Source of the DNA: Nostoc sp. PA-18-2419 | Lineage (GTDB): Bacteria > Cyanobacteriota > Cyanobacteriia > Cyanobacteriales > Nostocaceae | NCBI RefSeq assembly: GCF_005869855.1 | Contig: NZ_SZNH01000006.1 | Span: forward strand, 136,266-200,265 | DNA: 64,000 nucleotides | Reading direction: 5' to 3' | Shown here: positions 1 to 7,967 of the stretch, in pieces | How the letters are laid out: every line of letters starts with the position of its first letter | Position numbering within the stretch: position 1 is the first letter of the stretch | Translations under genes and position numbers: made by a program | Notes under the pieces: generated by a model | What the model saw: only the letters and a program-made list of their open reading frames with translations | Told to the model about the DNA's origin: nothing | Database searches by the model: none

Positions 1-970
1 TATTGGCAAAGGCAATACCTTCTGCCTTCGCCACTGGAGATAATTGGATGCGGCTAGTACAGTCACCTACAGCAAAGATATTTTCTTGGTTGGTACGGCT
101 TTCTTCATCTACTTTAATTGCACCATGTTCGCCAAGTTCAACACGGGCATTTTCTAAGCCTAGATTTTTAGTATTTGGGGTGTAACCTGCGGCAACTAAG
201 ATGGTATCTGCTGCAACTATTTCTCGGCTCTCACTAGTAATACTCAACAACAAAGACTCTTCTGAATATTTGATTTTTTGAATGGTGGTGTTGGTGAATA
301 ACTTAATTCCCCGTTTACTCAAAGCCTGTCGCACTGTAGAGCGAATGTCATCATCAAACCCCGATAAAATCATCTCTTCTTTTTCAATTACCGTTACTTG
401 GCAGCCAAAAGCGTGCATCATACTAGAAAATTCTATGCCAATATAGCCGCCGCCAATAATTGCCAAACGCTTCGGCAGATAGGGTAGCTGAAACATTTCG
501 CGAGATGTGATAGCGTATTCTATACCTGGGATATTTGGCTTCAGGGGTTGTCCGCCGACAGCAATTAAAATTTTGTCTGCTGTAACTTGGCGTCCACCAA
601 TATTGATAGTATGGGCATCAATGAAAGTGGCACGTTCTGAAATTATTTCAATTCCGGCTTTGTGCAATTGTTGAGAATAGGATTGGTTGATGCTGTCAAG
701 ATGCTGGTATACAGATTTAATAAATAATGTCCAGTCAAAGTATGTTTGACAATCACTCCACCCATAACTACGCGCCATTTTATTTTGCATCGCAAAGTCA
801 GCAGCATAGACAATCAGTTTTTTGGGAACACAGCCACGATTGACGCAGGTTCCACCAAGGGCTTCTTGCTCAGCGATCGCAACACGAACACCGTAGCTAG
901 CTGCTTTTTTAGCTGCTGCCAATCCCCCAGGCCCAGCACCAATGACAAACAAGTCGTAATCAAATGTCAT
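1..970 (-). CDS. gor: Glutathione-disulfide reductase, 5' part (runs off the window)
   Basis: Not in the ORF track because its stop lies outside the window. Translating the minus strand from the ATG at 970 gives an open frame of about 323 codons to the window edge. It starts with a Rossmann FAD motif (VIGAGPGGLAAA) and carries the redox-active disulfide motif GGTCVNRGCVPKK. A second nucleotide-binding motif (IIGGGYIGIEF) and the FAD-binding GDCTSRIQLSP stretch follow near the edge. The CVNxGCVPKK form is typical of glutathione reductase rather than lipoamide dehydrogenase (CLNxGCIPSK). The enzyme reduces oxidised glutathione with NAD(P)H in the cytoplasm. Only the C-terminal dimerisation part is missing. 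A related disulfide reductase is possible but less likely. Confidence 0.87.
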   Translation of the reverse strand, partial: MTFDYDLFVIGAGPGGLAAAKKAASYGVRVAIAEQEALGGTCVNRGCVPKKLIVYAADFAMQNKMARSYGWSDCQTYFDWTLFIKSVYQHLDSINQSYSQQLHKAGIEIISERATFIDAHTINIGGRQVTADKILIAVGGQPLKPNIPGIEYAITSREMFQLPYLPKRLAIIGGGYIGIEFSSMMHAFGCQVTVIEKEEMILSGFDDDIRSTVRQALSKRGIKLFTNTTIQKIKYSEESLLLSITSESREIVAADTILVAAGYTPNTKNLGLENARVELGEHGAIKVDEESRTNQENIFAVGDCTSRIQLSPVAKAEGIAFAN

Positions 971-1323
971 AAAAATCTGTTCCTTTTCAACTTTTTGGAA
1001 AGCAGAGCTATTTCATCCCTTATAGTTATTTAGACAAAACTTCATCTACTGTCTTTGGGTGGACAAATCGATATGAAAGCACACTGATATGTAGCAGATT
1101 GCCGCTAACCGCAATTACTACAAAAATAACAGCGATCGCCCCGTTATTGCTAAGTTACATGACATTTGGTTAGGGAACAGACAACATACTTATTTTACAA
1201 GAGGTAAGTATTAGCGCTCGCTCTAGGCGGGGCATAGCCCATCGCCTATGGTGGGTAGGTATGCGATCGCACTTCTAAGCAGCCATAGTGGAGAAAAACT
1301 AGAAATGCGTTGTTTGCGTATAA
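971..1323. other. Intergenic region between gor and the STAND gene
   Basis: No convincing reading frame. It holds two HIP1 octamers and a GC-rich palindromic stretch around 1215-1265 (ctctaggcggggcatagccc and neighbours) of the short dispersed type common in Nostoc genomes. The promoter of gor, which points left, should lie in its left part, but no clear -10/-35 pair was identified. Confidence 0.5.
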
Positions 1324-3645
1324 TTATGGTGAATCAAATAAAGTTTGCATCTCCTGTGCATCCCGTGTCATTCCTAAGTGCTTAAAACCATTAATAGCCT
1401 CAGTTGACAATTGGCGGGCTTTGTCTGCACTTCCCCACTTTTTCTCCCAACGCGCAAGAGAACGCTGATAGCAAGCTAGACACCGCTTGTTTTTACTGCT
1501 TCTAGCTATAGTGAAGCCTTGAATTAATAGCTTATGAGCTTCATCACGTTCGTCTTGCTCTATTGCAATATCAGCTAGCCAATTTTGAGCAGAATTTATC
1601 ACCCGATACCAACTAATTTTTTCTGCATTTTGCATCACCTTTTGAAAGAGCATCTTGGCTTCTGTATAGTTATGTTCTCTATAAAAAATTACCGCTTGAT
1701 GATAAAGAACAGGAATCAAATAACGGATGCACTTTTGCTTATCTAGATGAGCTTGAGTCACTAAGTTCTCTTCTAGATTGAGCCATCTACGTGCGTCTGC
1801 ATAGTTATTCTGTCTGATTCGCAGCCTAGCGATGTTCTCAGCCAAATCAGCCTGAACCCAGAAGTCTGCATGGTCGCGTAAAACCCATGCCCGCTGCAAG
1901 ATTTCGTCTGCTTCTTTCAAACTTTGGTGTGAGCACTGCCGAATCAGCAGCCAGGTTTTACAGATAATGATTTTTATTAAAGATGACCATTCACCACGCT
2001 GTTCCGATTGTTCTATAAGCCACTGCAACCAATCGAGGCGGTCGTCCCAGTAGGCGTAGAGATTTGCATAGTGGTTCAAAAGCAGCCATAAATCCCTAAC
2101 TCGTGCATAGTGGTCTTGGTCTTTACACCAATAAAGTACTGCGCGCAGATTTCCTTGCTCTGGTTCTAACTTATTATAGTGTATCCATTTTTCCCAATCT
2201 TCTCCGGCATAACTGCGGGCAAAATCCAAATACCATTTAACCCACCGATTTCGTGCTTCTTTCTCAAAATCTGGGTAAGCGGCTAATTCTGCTAAGGCAT
2301 AATTACGAGTCAGAGAGAGCATCTCAAATCGCTTAGTCTCTGGGTTGAGATTCACCAAGGAAAGTTGCTGCAAGCGTCCCAAGCCATTATTTACAGCATC
2401 AGGAGCAGCTGTTAGTCCAGCAACCTCAGCCACAGCAGTAAGTATGGGAGAGTCAGGAAAAATCGCCAGTGACATCAGTAACTTGTGGGGTGGCTGTCCC
2501 TTGATTCCTCGCACTGATTGCTCAAAGCAAAAACGAGCAACATCACCTGTAGCCGAGGTTAATCGCTCCAATACCGAGTTTAAGGAGTAGCCAGTTGATA
2601 CTTGGCCAATTGCATATACTATCGCCAGAGGGATTCCCCCAGTGCAATTGTAGAGTTGCTTAGAGTCCTCATCGTTAATGGTTATACCTTTTTCTCCTGC
2701 TTGTTGCTGAATTAACCGTAAACCATCATCTAAAGGCAAGTTTCGTAGATTGATGGGCAGCAAGGCAATCCGTTGGCGAGTAGTAATAACCACTTTGACG
2801 CTAATGGGCAAATCGTACAGGAATTCCATGACCCTATCCCAATCCTCTATAGTTTCCATATTGTCCACAATCAGCAGTGTTCGCTTTTTGGAGAGACTTT
2901 GGCGTATTAAGTCAAATTGGTCATTCGGAGGAAATTGAATAATCGTGGGGTCTTCTAAAGCATTTGCAATCTCGCGAAAGATATCGCGGAGGTTACGCTG
3001 TCCCTGTTGTCGTTGCAAAATACTGTCAGGAATGAGTTCTTGTTGTTTGGCTGAAGTGAAAATAATTGCATCAAATCTAGGTGCGTTAGAAAGGTTTCCG
3101 TTACTGGCTTTTAAACATAGATAAGCAGCTGCTAACACCAGCGCCGTTTTGCCTACGCCACCAATGCCATGCACCGTGATCATATGAGCACCATGCTCCG
3201 GCGAAAGGCGTTCCAGTAACTTCTTCATTTCCGCCTCACGACCAATAAATTCTGTAAATGTCGGCGCTGGTAGATTGTGAGGGATGGATAAGCTATCCAT
3301 AGACGATGGGGCAACACGTCTACGATACCCATGTTTCTCCAGAATGTAGACTAGGTTGCTTGACTTGACGCTGTTGTCAGACTCTCTTGTCAAAACTTCT
3401 ATGTCTCGATAGATATTGCTTAACCCTGCTCTGACAACAGCATTTTCCCTATGCAAGTCTTGACTAATTTTTTTTAAGCTATATCCACACAGTAACCCTA
3501 GTAACAAATCTTTTCTAGTACTTTGTCTGTAACGCTTTTGAAGCATAGCCTCTAAGTCAGTCAGTAGTCGGTCTATCTCCCAGTCTTGCAAAATTTTGCG
3601 ATTCCAACTTTTAGGTAAATTCCAACTTGCTGATTTATTTGACAT
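1324..3645 (-). CDS. STAND-class NTPase (NB-ARC-like) with N-terminal helix-turn-helix and C-terminal TPR-like region
   Basis: The 773-residue protein is read from the ATG at 3645, which has AGGA upstream; the track start is a TTG further up. Residues 1 to about 110 form a helical domain with a winged-helix look, as often found at the N-terminus of cyanobacterial NB-ARC proteins. The NTPase core has a Walker A (GIGGVGKTA, about 160-168), a Walker B (TLLIVDNMET, about 266-275), an RNBS-B-like VVITTRQR and a GxP motif (GGIPLAI, about 346-352). The C-terminal 300 residues are helical and rich in W, A and L, with TPR-like spacing. STAND proteins are signalling switches, and some are anti-phage sensors. 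No effector domain is recognisable, so a regulatory or defence role remains inference. No neighbouring gene suggests a partner. Confidence 0.8.
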   Translation of the reverse strand: MSNKSASWNLPKSWNRKILQDWEIDRLLTDLEAMLQKRYRQSTRKDLLLGLLCGYSLKKISQDLHRENAVVRAGLSNIYRDIEVLTRESDNSVKSSNLVYILEKHGYRRRVAPSSMDSLSIPHNLPAPTFTEFIGREAEMKKLLERLSPEHGAHMITVHGIGGVGKTALVLAAAYLCLKASNGNLSNAPRFDAIIFTSAKQQELIPDSILQRQQGQRNLRDIFREIANALEDPTIIQFPPNDQFDLIRQSLSKKRTLLIVDNMETIEDWDRVMEFLYDLPISVKVVITTRQRIALLPINLRNLPLDDGLRLIQQQAGEKGITINDEDSKQLYNCTGGIPLAIVYAIGQVSTGYSLNSVLERLTSATGDVARFCFEQSVRGIKGQPPHKLLMSLAIFPDSPILTAVAEVAGLTAAPDAVNNGLGRLQQLSLVNLNPETKRFEMLSLTRNYALAELAAYPDFEKEARNRWVKWYLDFARSYAGEDWEKWIHYNKLEPEQGNLRAVLYWCKDQDHYARVRDLWLLLNHYANLYAYWDDRLDWLQWLIEQSEQRGEWSSLIKIIICKTWLLIRQCSHQSLKEADEILQRAWVLRDHADFWVQADLAENIARLRIRQNNYADARRWLNLEENLVTQAHLDKQKCIRYLIPVLYHQAVIFYREHNYTEAKMLFQKVMQNAEKISWYRVINSAQNWLADIAIEQDERDEAHKLLIQGFTIARSSKNKRCLACYQRSLARWEKKWGSADKARQLSTEAINGFKHLGMTRDAQEMQTLFDSP

Positions 3646-3780
3646 AAAATATTGTCCTATCAAAAAGTGATGGATTTTCAATTATTAATATTTTCAATAA
3701 TAAAAATTTGAGATATTGAGCACTATCAAAAAATCCCAATAGTATTATGGGTAAAAAAATTCTTGATGTTCTTAACCGAA

Positions 3781-3820
3781 TGCTTATTGCGGAGTGTTAC
3801 TAAATACTCCGCAATAAGCA
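3781..3820. terminator. Perfect 15-bp inverted repeat (hairpin) downstream of the small membrane ORF
   Basis: TGCTTATTGCGGAGT and ACTCCGCAATAAGCA are exact reverse complements separated by 10 nt. The hairpin lies between the stop of the small gene at 3844 and the STAND gene, both read leftwards. No clean U-tract follows on either strand, so it may be an RNA processing or stability element rather than a classical intrinsic terminator. Confidence 0.55.
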
Positions 3821-3843
3821 TCTAGTCCAGAATCATGCTTTCT

Positions 3844-4029
3844 CTATCGAGTCGATTGATTTTGAACACAAGAGTTGTTTACAGTTTGGTGCTGGCTATT
3901 GGCCACAGTGAAGCCACTTCCAAATGAAATCCCTGCCGTCAAGATAACGGCCAACAACGTCTCTGATAGGCGAAATGTGAAACTAACCCCCGATTGGGGG
4001 TTATTGTTTTGAGTAGAGTTTTGTGACAT
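3844..4029 (-). CDS. Small hypothetical single-span membrane protein (61 aa)
   Basis: I do not recognise the family. The ATG at 4029 (protein beginning MSQNSTQNNNPQ) is preferred over the track start because the first 20 residues of the longer version look like leader-region translation. The protein has a polar Asn/Gln-rich N-terminus, one hydrophobic segment of about 20 residues (LLAVILTAGISFGSGFTVA) and a short polar tail with one Cys. It is followed by a perfect hairpin and preceded by another GC-rich hairpin. Coding status is supported only by the domain-like layout and the flanking hairpins, so it could be spurious. Confidence 0.4.
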   Translation of the reverse strand: MSQNSTQNNNPQSGVSFTFRLSETLLAVILTAGISFGSGFTVANSQHQTVNNSCVQNQSTR

Positions 4030-4691
4030 ACTAATGGATGCAGCCCTTAATCTGCTGTAAATAAACAATATTCCTGGTGAAGTTGCCAAACATTACCCAG
4101 GGATAAACACCAGAAGCCCCCAGCGCCAACTAAAACACTGGGGGTCTTCGCTGTTATGCTTAGGATACAATAAACACTTACAGCAAGTCAATTTAGTTTG
4201 TAAATATAGTTATCCAAGTATTATCTTAGCATAATTTTGAATAATGAGTTAAAAATATAACATTTAAACATATAAAATACTAATAAATAAATAACAATTC
4301 ATTAACAACAAAATTTTGCTAAATAACTGTATTTAAAGAGTTTTAGGCAATTCTACTTCTAGAAAAGTTCCAATGATGTTGTTCTAGGTATTTGATAGAC
4401 ATTCAATATTTTACCAAAGCCTAACTCCAATACCTTTGCAACACTAAATCAATAATTGAGTGCAGCTTTAGCAACTCTCTATGGACTCACCTGTTATAGA
4501 TAGTGGCTCTTCTCTCAGAGTGTTGAATACTGAAGTCGTTGAAGCAGCCAAACTTGCGGCCTTTACAATATGCTACTTATGTGTGGTGTGGTATCTTTTA
4601 TAGGACATCTCTATGTGAGGTAAAAAAGTAGGTGCAGGATTTGAACCTCCAAATTGCCAAAATGGTGGAGATACAGATTTTCCACCAACCA
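4030..4691. other. Intergenic region with a GC-rich hairpin and an AT-rich stretch
   Basis: Around 4115-4141 CCCCCAG pairs with CTGGGGG across a loop of about 13 nt, just upstream of the small membrane ORF. The segment at 4190-4330 is very AT-rich. The segment just after the cobA stop (4620-4690) resembles the 3' half of a tRNA on the minus strand (see findings). ORF 4573..4971 in the track mostly overlaps cobA in another frame and is not considered real. Confidence 0.45.
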
Positions 4692-5471
4692 TCAAACTGG
4701 ACGACAACCAGACAAAATTTCGTGCATCTTCACGACTTGTCCAATAACTGCGACCGCCGGCGCACCAAATCCAGTTTTCTCCACTTGTTCTACAATTGTT
4801 TCTAATGTGCCAATCAATTCTTCTTGTTCTGGGCGCGTACCCCAGCGCACCAAAGCAATCGGCGTTTCCAAACTCAACCCAGCTGTACTTAATTGTTCCA
4901 CAATGTAAGGTAAATTGTGAATTCCCATATAAATTACAATGGTTTCCGAACCGTGGGCGATCGCACTCCAATTAACTAGAGGTTTATACTTGCCTGCCGC
5001 TTCGTGTCCAGTTACAAATGTCACCGAAGAACTATACAATCTATGCGTCAATGGTATACCTGCATATGCAGCTGCGGCAATTCCTGAAGTGATACCAGGC
5101 ACTACTTCCACTGGAATTCCTGCATTGAGTAATTCTGCCATTTCCTCGCCTCCACGACCAAAAATAAAGGGGTCGCCTCCTTTTAGCCGCACTACTATGG
5201 CATTATCCTGGGCTTTATCAATTAGCAGTTGAGTAGTTTCTTCTTGAAAGAGCGAATGTTTTCCCCTGCGCTTACCAGCGTTAATTTGTTCTGCTTGGGG
5301 ATTAATCATTGCCAGAATTGCTGGACTCACTAAAGCATCATAAATAACTACATCTGCACATTCCAATAAACCTTTCGCCTTCAAGGTTATTAGTCCTGGA
5401 TCTCCCGGCCCCGCACCTACTAAATAAACCTTTGCCAAATATTTCTTCGTGTGTGTGACTGTGCGGTTCAT
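4692..5471 (-). CDS. cobA: Uroporphyrinogen-III C-methyltransferase (SUMT)
   Basis: The protein has 259 residues and is a complete single-domain SAM-dependent methyltransferase of the SUMT family. It contains the SAM-binding YLVGAGPGDPGLITLKA loop near the N-terminus, the VRLKGGDPFIFGRGGEE motif and the VVPGITSGIAAAAYAGIPLTH motif. It methylates uroporphyrinogen III at C2 and C7 to precorrin-2, the branch to siroheme and cobalamin. The start is set at 5471 because the upstream chelatase gene ends with ATGA, giving a 4-bp stop/start overlap typical of translational coupling. The track start 18 nt upstream lies inside that gene. The preceding gene supplies the chelatase for the same pathway, so the pair is a small siroheme/corrin operon. 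Confidence 0.93.
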   Translation of the reverse strand: MNRTVTHTKKYLAKVYLVGAGPGDPGLITLKAKGLLECADVVIYDALVSPAILAMINPQAEQINAGKRRGKHSLFQEETTQLLIDKAQDNAIVVRLKGGDPFIFGRGGEEMAELLNAGIPVEVVPGITSGIAAAAYAGIPLTHRLYSSSVTFVTGHEAAGKYKPLVNWSAIAHGSETIVIYMGIHNLPYIVEQLSTAGLSLETPIALVRWGTRPEQEELIGTLETIVEQVEKTGFGAPAVAVIGQVVKMHEILSGCRPV

Positions 5472-6211
5472 TTGTCTGTTAAATCCCAAATTAAATCGGC
5501 TAATTCTGCACTTGCTCCTAAAGGTTCTGCCAAATGGAAAGTCACTGCCGAAAATTGTAATTTTAGCTTTTCTACTGAAGCAGCGATCGCATCAGTTATT
5601 CCACCAGCGAATAAAAAATATGGTAAAATTGCAATTTCCTTATACCCAGCAGTTACCAATTCTTTAACCCGTAATTCTAAACTGCCAGATACAGACCAAT
5701 AAGCAACCACTGCTGTTAAACTCTGAGCCATTGCTTCTATTGGTTTTTGAGAATCAGGGCGACGGCTACCATGAGCTAACAAAATCCATGCTTGTGCCTG
5801 TATGTTAGCGATTTGCTTTGCCAACAGTTTCTTTAAATCTGGGTGAGAACCTAAGTATGGTTGCAATTCAATTATGATATCTTCACCAGTAGCCTGTTGT
5901 GCTAGGGCTACTTGAGTGGGAATATCTGTCATTACATGCACTCCCGGGAGTAGAAATAGCGGTAGAATCTTGAGGTGATTATCATTTGGAGACATGTGGA
6001 CACCAAAAGCAGTTTGGGCAAATTGTTTAATCTGCTCGTGTAGAGGCTCTGGACTCATTTCCAAAGCAGCTATCCCTACCACATATTCGCTATTTGCTTG
6101 GTTGTGATTTTGGTACAATTTATTGCATACTAGCCTTGCCAGTTGTTGCATAGCAATTTCTGGTCGCGGGTCGCGACTTCCATGAGATACCAATAGATAT
6201 GCAGATGACAT
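5468..6211 (-). CDS. CbiX-type sirohydrochlorin chelatase (two-domain form)
   Basis: The 247-residue protein contains two tandem CbiX-like halves. The first begins YLLVSHGSRDPRP and the second ILLAHGSRRPDS; each carries the conserved His of the class II chelatases. It also has the LPLFLLPGVHVMTDIP and ILPYFLFAGG strands. It should insert Fe2+ (siroheme) or Co2+ into sirohydrochlorin in the cytoplasm. The ATG at 6211 is preferred to the TTG two codons upstream. Its stop overlaps the start of the SUMT gene by 4 bp, which links the two steps. Metal specificity cannot be told from the sequence, so no sirB or cbiX symbol is given. Confidence 0.88.
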   Translation of the reverse strand: MSSAYLLVSHGSRDPRPEIAMQQLARLVCNKLYQNHNQANSEYVVGIAALEMSPEPLHEQIKQFAQTAFGVHMSPNDNHLKILPLFLLPGVHVMTDIPTQVALAQQATGEDIIIELQPYLGSHPDLKKLLAKQIANIQAQAWILLAHGSRRPDSQKPIEAMAQSLTAVVAYWSVSGSLELRVKELVTAGYKEIAILPYFLFAGGITDAIAASVEKLKLQFSAVTFHLAEPLGASAELADLIWDLTDK

Positions 6212-6339
6212 GGGCAAGCTTTAACTTCTGTGACTAGTTTTCATATTTTACATAATATTAAGCTGGTGTCATGGGTAGACTGGCGATCGCAAAAACTATT
6301 ATTAGTTTTTAAATAAAAGTATTCTAGTCACAGGTTGTC

Positions 6340-6723
6340 TTATTGTTGTTCGGCAGTGTAAGTATAAAATTGATCGAAAGCTCCCACCGTTTCAAATTTG
6401 TAAGAAGGTACCCAAGAATTTATTTTTAGATCGGTACGGTAAACACTAAAAATAATATAATTTTGCCTTTGTGTAGTTTTGTTAATAATTTCCTGCATTT
6501 GCGGGTTAGCTTGATCGACTAACTTTTCACAATTAAAATGGATCAAGTTTTCTATGAAATTTGTAGTTTTTTTGCATACATCGGTTTTTAAGTAGCTTGC
6601 CAACCGTTGCACTGCATATTCTTCATAGGCAACCTGACTCGGATTAGTCTTCGCCATTGTCACACCTAATGCAGCGAGTCCTGCTGCTGCTCCAGTATAT
6701 GCGATGATGGTTAACTGTTTCAT
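6340..6723 (-). CDS. DUF4359 domain protein, probably exported
   Basis: The 127-residue protein is read from the ATG at 6723; the track start is a TTG. It has a weak N-terminal hydrophobic segment (residues 4-25), then TNPSQVAYEEYAVQRLASYL, which matches my memory of the cyanobacterial DUF4359 family (TNPS..Y..YA...L). Two cysteines in the middle (TDVCKK and FNCEKL) could form a disulfide after export. Function is unknown. It stands alone between the siroheme pair and tRNA-His. Confidence 0.7.
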   Translation of the reverse strand: MKQLTIIAYTGAAAGLAALGVTMAKTNPSQVAYEEYAVQRLASYLKTDVCKKTTNFIENLIHFNCEKLVDQANPQMQEIINKTTQRQNYIIFSVYRTDLKINSWVPSYKFETVGAFDQFYTYTAEQQ

Positions 6724-6846
6724 GTTTGCCAAATGAAATTCATTGTAATGCTTAGACTCCAGAGACTATAAATCAAGTAAGTCCGTTCCTTGAACAGAAA
6801 CTCTTGCTCACTTTCCAAAAAATTGTTATAATTCAAATTGTTGAAT

Positions 6847-6920
6847 GGCGAGCGTAGCCAAGTGGTTAAGGCAGTGGTTTGTGGTACCACCATTCGTGGG
6901 TTCGAGTCCCATCGTTCGCC
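6847..6920 (+). tRNA. trnH: tRNA-His (GTG anticodon)
   Basis: A full cloverleaf can be folded. The acceptor stem GCGAGCG pairs with CGTTCGC. The D-arm is GCCAAGTGGTTAAGGC, the anticodon stem GTGGT/ACCAC has loop TTGTGGT (anticodon GTG), and the T-arm is GTGGG-TTCGAGT-CCCAT. Position -1 is G and the discriminator is C, the G-1:C73 pair characteristic of tRNA-His. The CCA end is not encoded, as is usual in cyanobacteria. Confidence 0.97.
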
Positions 6921-7967
6921 CTGATAATCTTTACAGACTTCAAACGGACTAAACCAGGATATTTATTAATGTAGCTTATAAGTAATTATATGTATATGAG
7001 CAAATTTACTTGCTTAAGTGTAATTAGGTATTATAAGCTAATCTAGAGCAAATTTGCATATTCTCTGGTTGACAGTGTTAAGGAACTTCAAGAAAAAATT
7101 ATCCTATTTGAAGTTGATAACTGATGACTGTTGACCATGACAGGGGGATATTTTTTTATTTTTCAGTATATTATATAAGATTCCTAACTCCTGAGAATAA
7201 TGAAAAATCTTAAACTCAATAATTGCGTTTTTTAAAGTGTATTTATAGCAGGAGGCAGCTATGCTGAAGGTAGAACTATTACTATTCTTAGCATTCATGC
7301 CTGTCGTTATGTCCTAAAGGGTGTGACTAGAGTTATAAGTATGAGAAAATACTTAAAATAATGCTCAAAGTAAACCCACATAAGCCAAGTAAATAAATAT
7401 GCATAATATTGCTTACATTGTCGTCAGAAGATACTAACTAAGGTGTATTATCAGCCATATAAATCGACCAGATTTCAAAAAATTGATGTGGAAATTATAG
7501 CTAGGCTAAATCAAAATTTTTCTATATAGCTCATATTTTATTTTTAAAAAATACGTAGGATTGATTAGCCAAAAATTTAAGCAAAAAATAACTTTTATAT
7601 CAACAGCTTAGAGAATATAGTCATAGCAATCTAATAATTCAAAACTCAGAGATACTTGATTACCAATTATCAATTTATTCCAAGATTAAACTCCGCTAGC
7701 TGTATCATTTATTTTAAAGCATCTATCAAAAGAAATAATAATTGTACTCCTTAAGTGAGAGTTAAAAATACTGAGTCATAGATACTTTAGGTGAAGTAGA
7801 ACATAACTTCAGTACTGCTGAAAAGTAGATACTTGTGTATACATACATAAGTATGGTTTATCTGTATTGTTTTGTGTTTCTATGTGGTGAAATAAAAGGT
7901 AGAGGTAGGCTTGTTTGTCCGCCTTGAAAGTTAACAATGCAAACATCGTTATCCAGTGGAGTTTACC
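6921..7967. other. Long intergenic region upstream of sucrose synthase
   Basis: About 1 kb of AT-rich DNA without a convincing gene; the minus-strand 64-codon ORF at 7104-7298 looks spurious. It contains a spaced inverted repeat (TAGCTTATAA at 6972-6981 with TTATAAGCTA at 7031-7040) and one copy of a dispersed repeat with an 18-codon reading frame (7245-7340, listed separately). The susA promoter presumably lies in the last 200 bp. I found no exact NtcA site (GTA-N8-TAC) there. Confidence 0.5.
7245..7345 (+). repeat. Dispersed repeat with 18-codon hydrophobic reading frame, copy 1
   Basis: This segment is closely similar to 42450-42580. The reading frame 7261..7317 encodes an 18-residue peptide beginning MLKVELLLFLAF and ending VVMS, with an AGGAGG sequence 8-13 nt upstream of the ATG. 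The other copy keeps the frame, length and stop. Similarity extends beyond the stop, so a non-coding repeat is at least as likely as a peptide gene. Confidence 0.6.

Noticed and set aside
3-1033. Plus-strand ORFs 3..185 and 746..1033
   Set aside because: They are antisense shadows of the glutathione reductase gene, which fills the minus strand with a full set of family motifs.
4573-4971. 132-codon minus ORF overlapping cobA
   Set aside because: It runs in another frame through the 3' end of cobA, with a composition unlike a protein, and ends in non-coding DNA.
7104-7298. 64-codon minus ORF upstream of susA
   Set aside because: Low-complexity composition, no ribosome binding site, and it overlaps the dispersed repeat.
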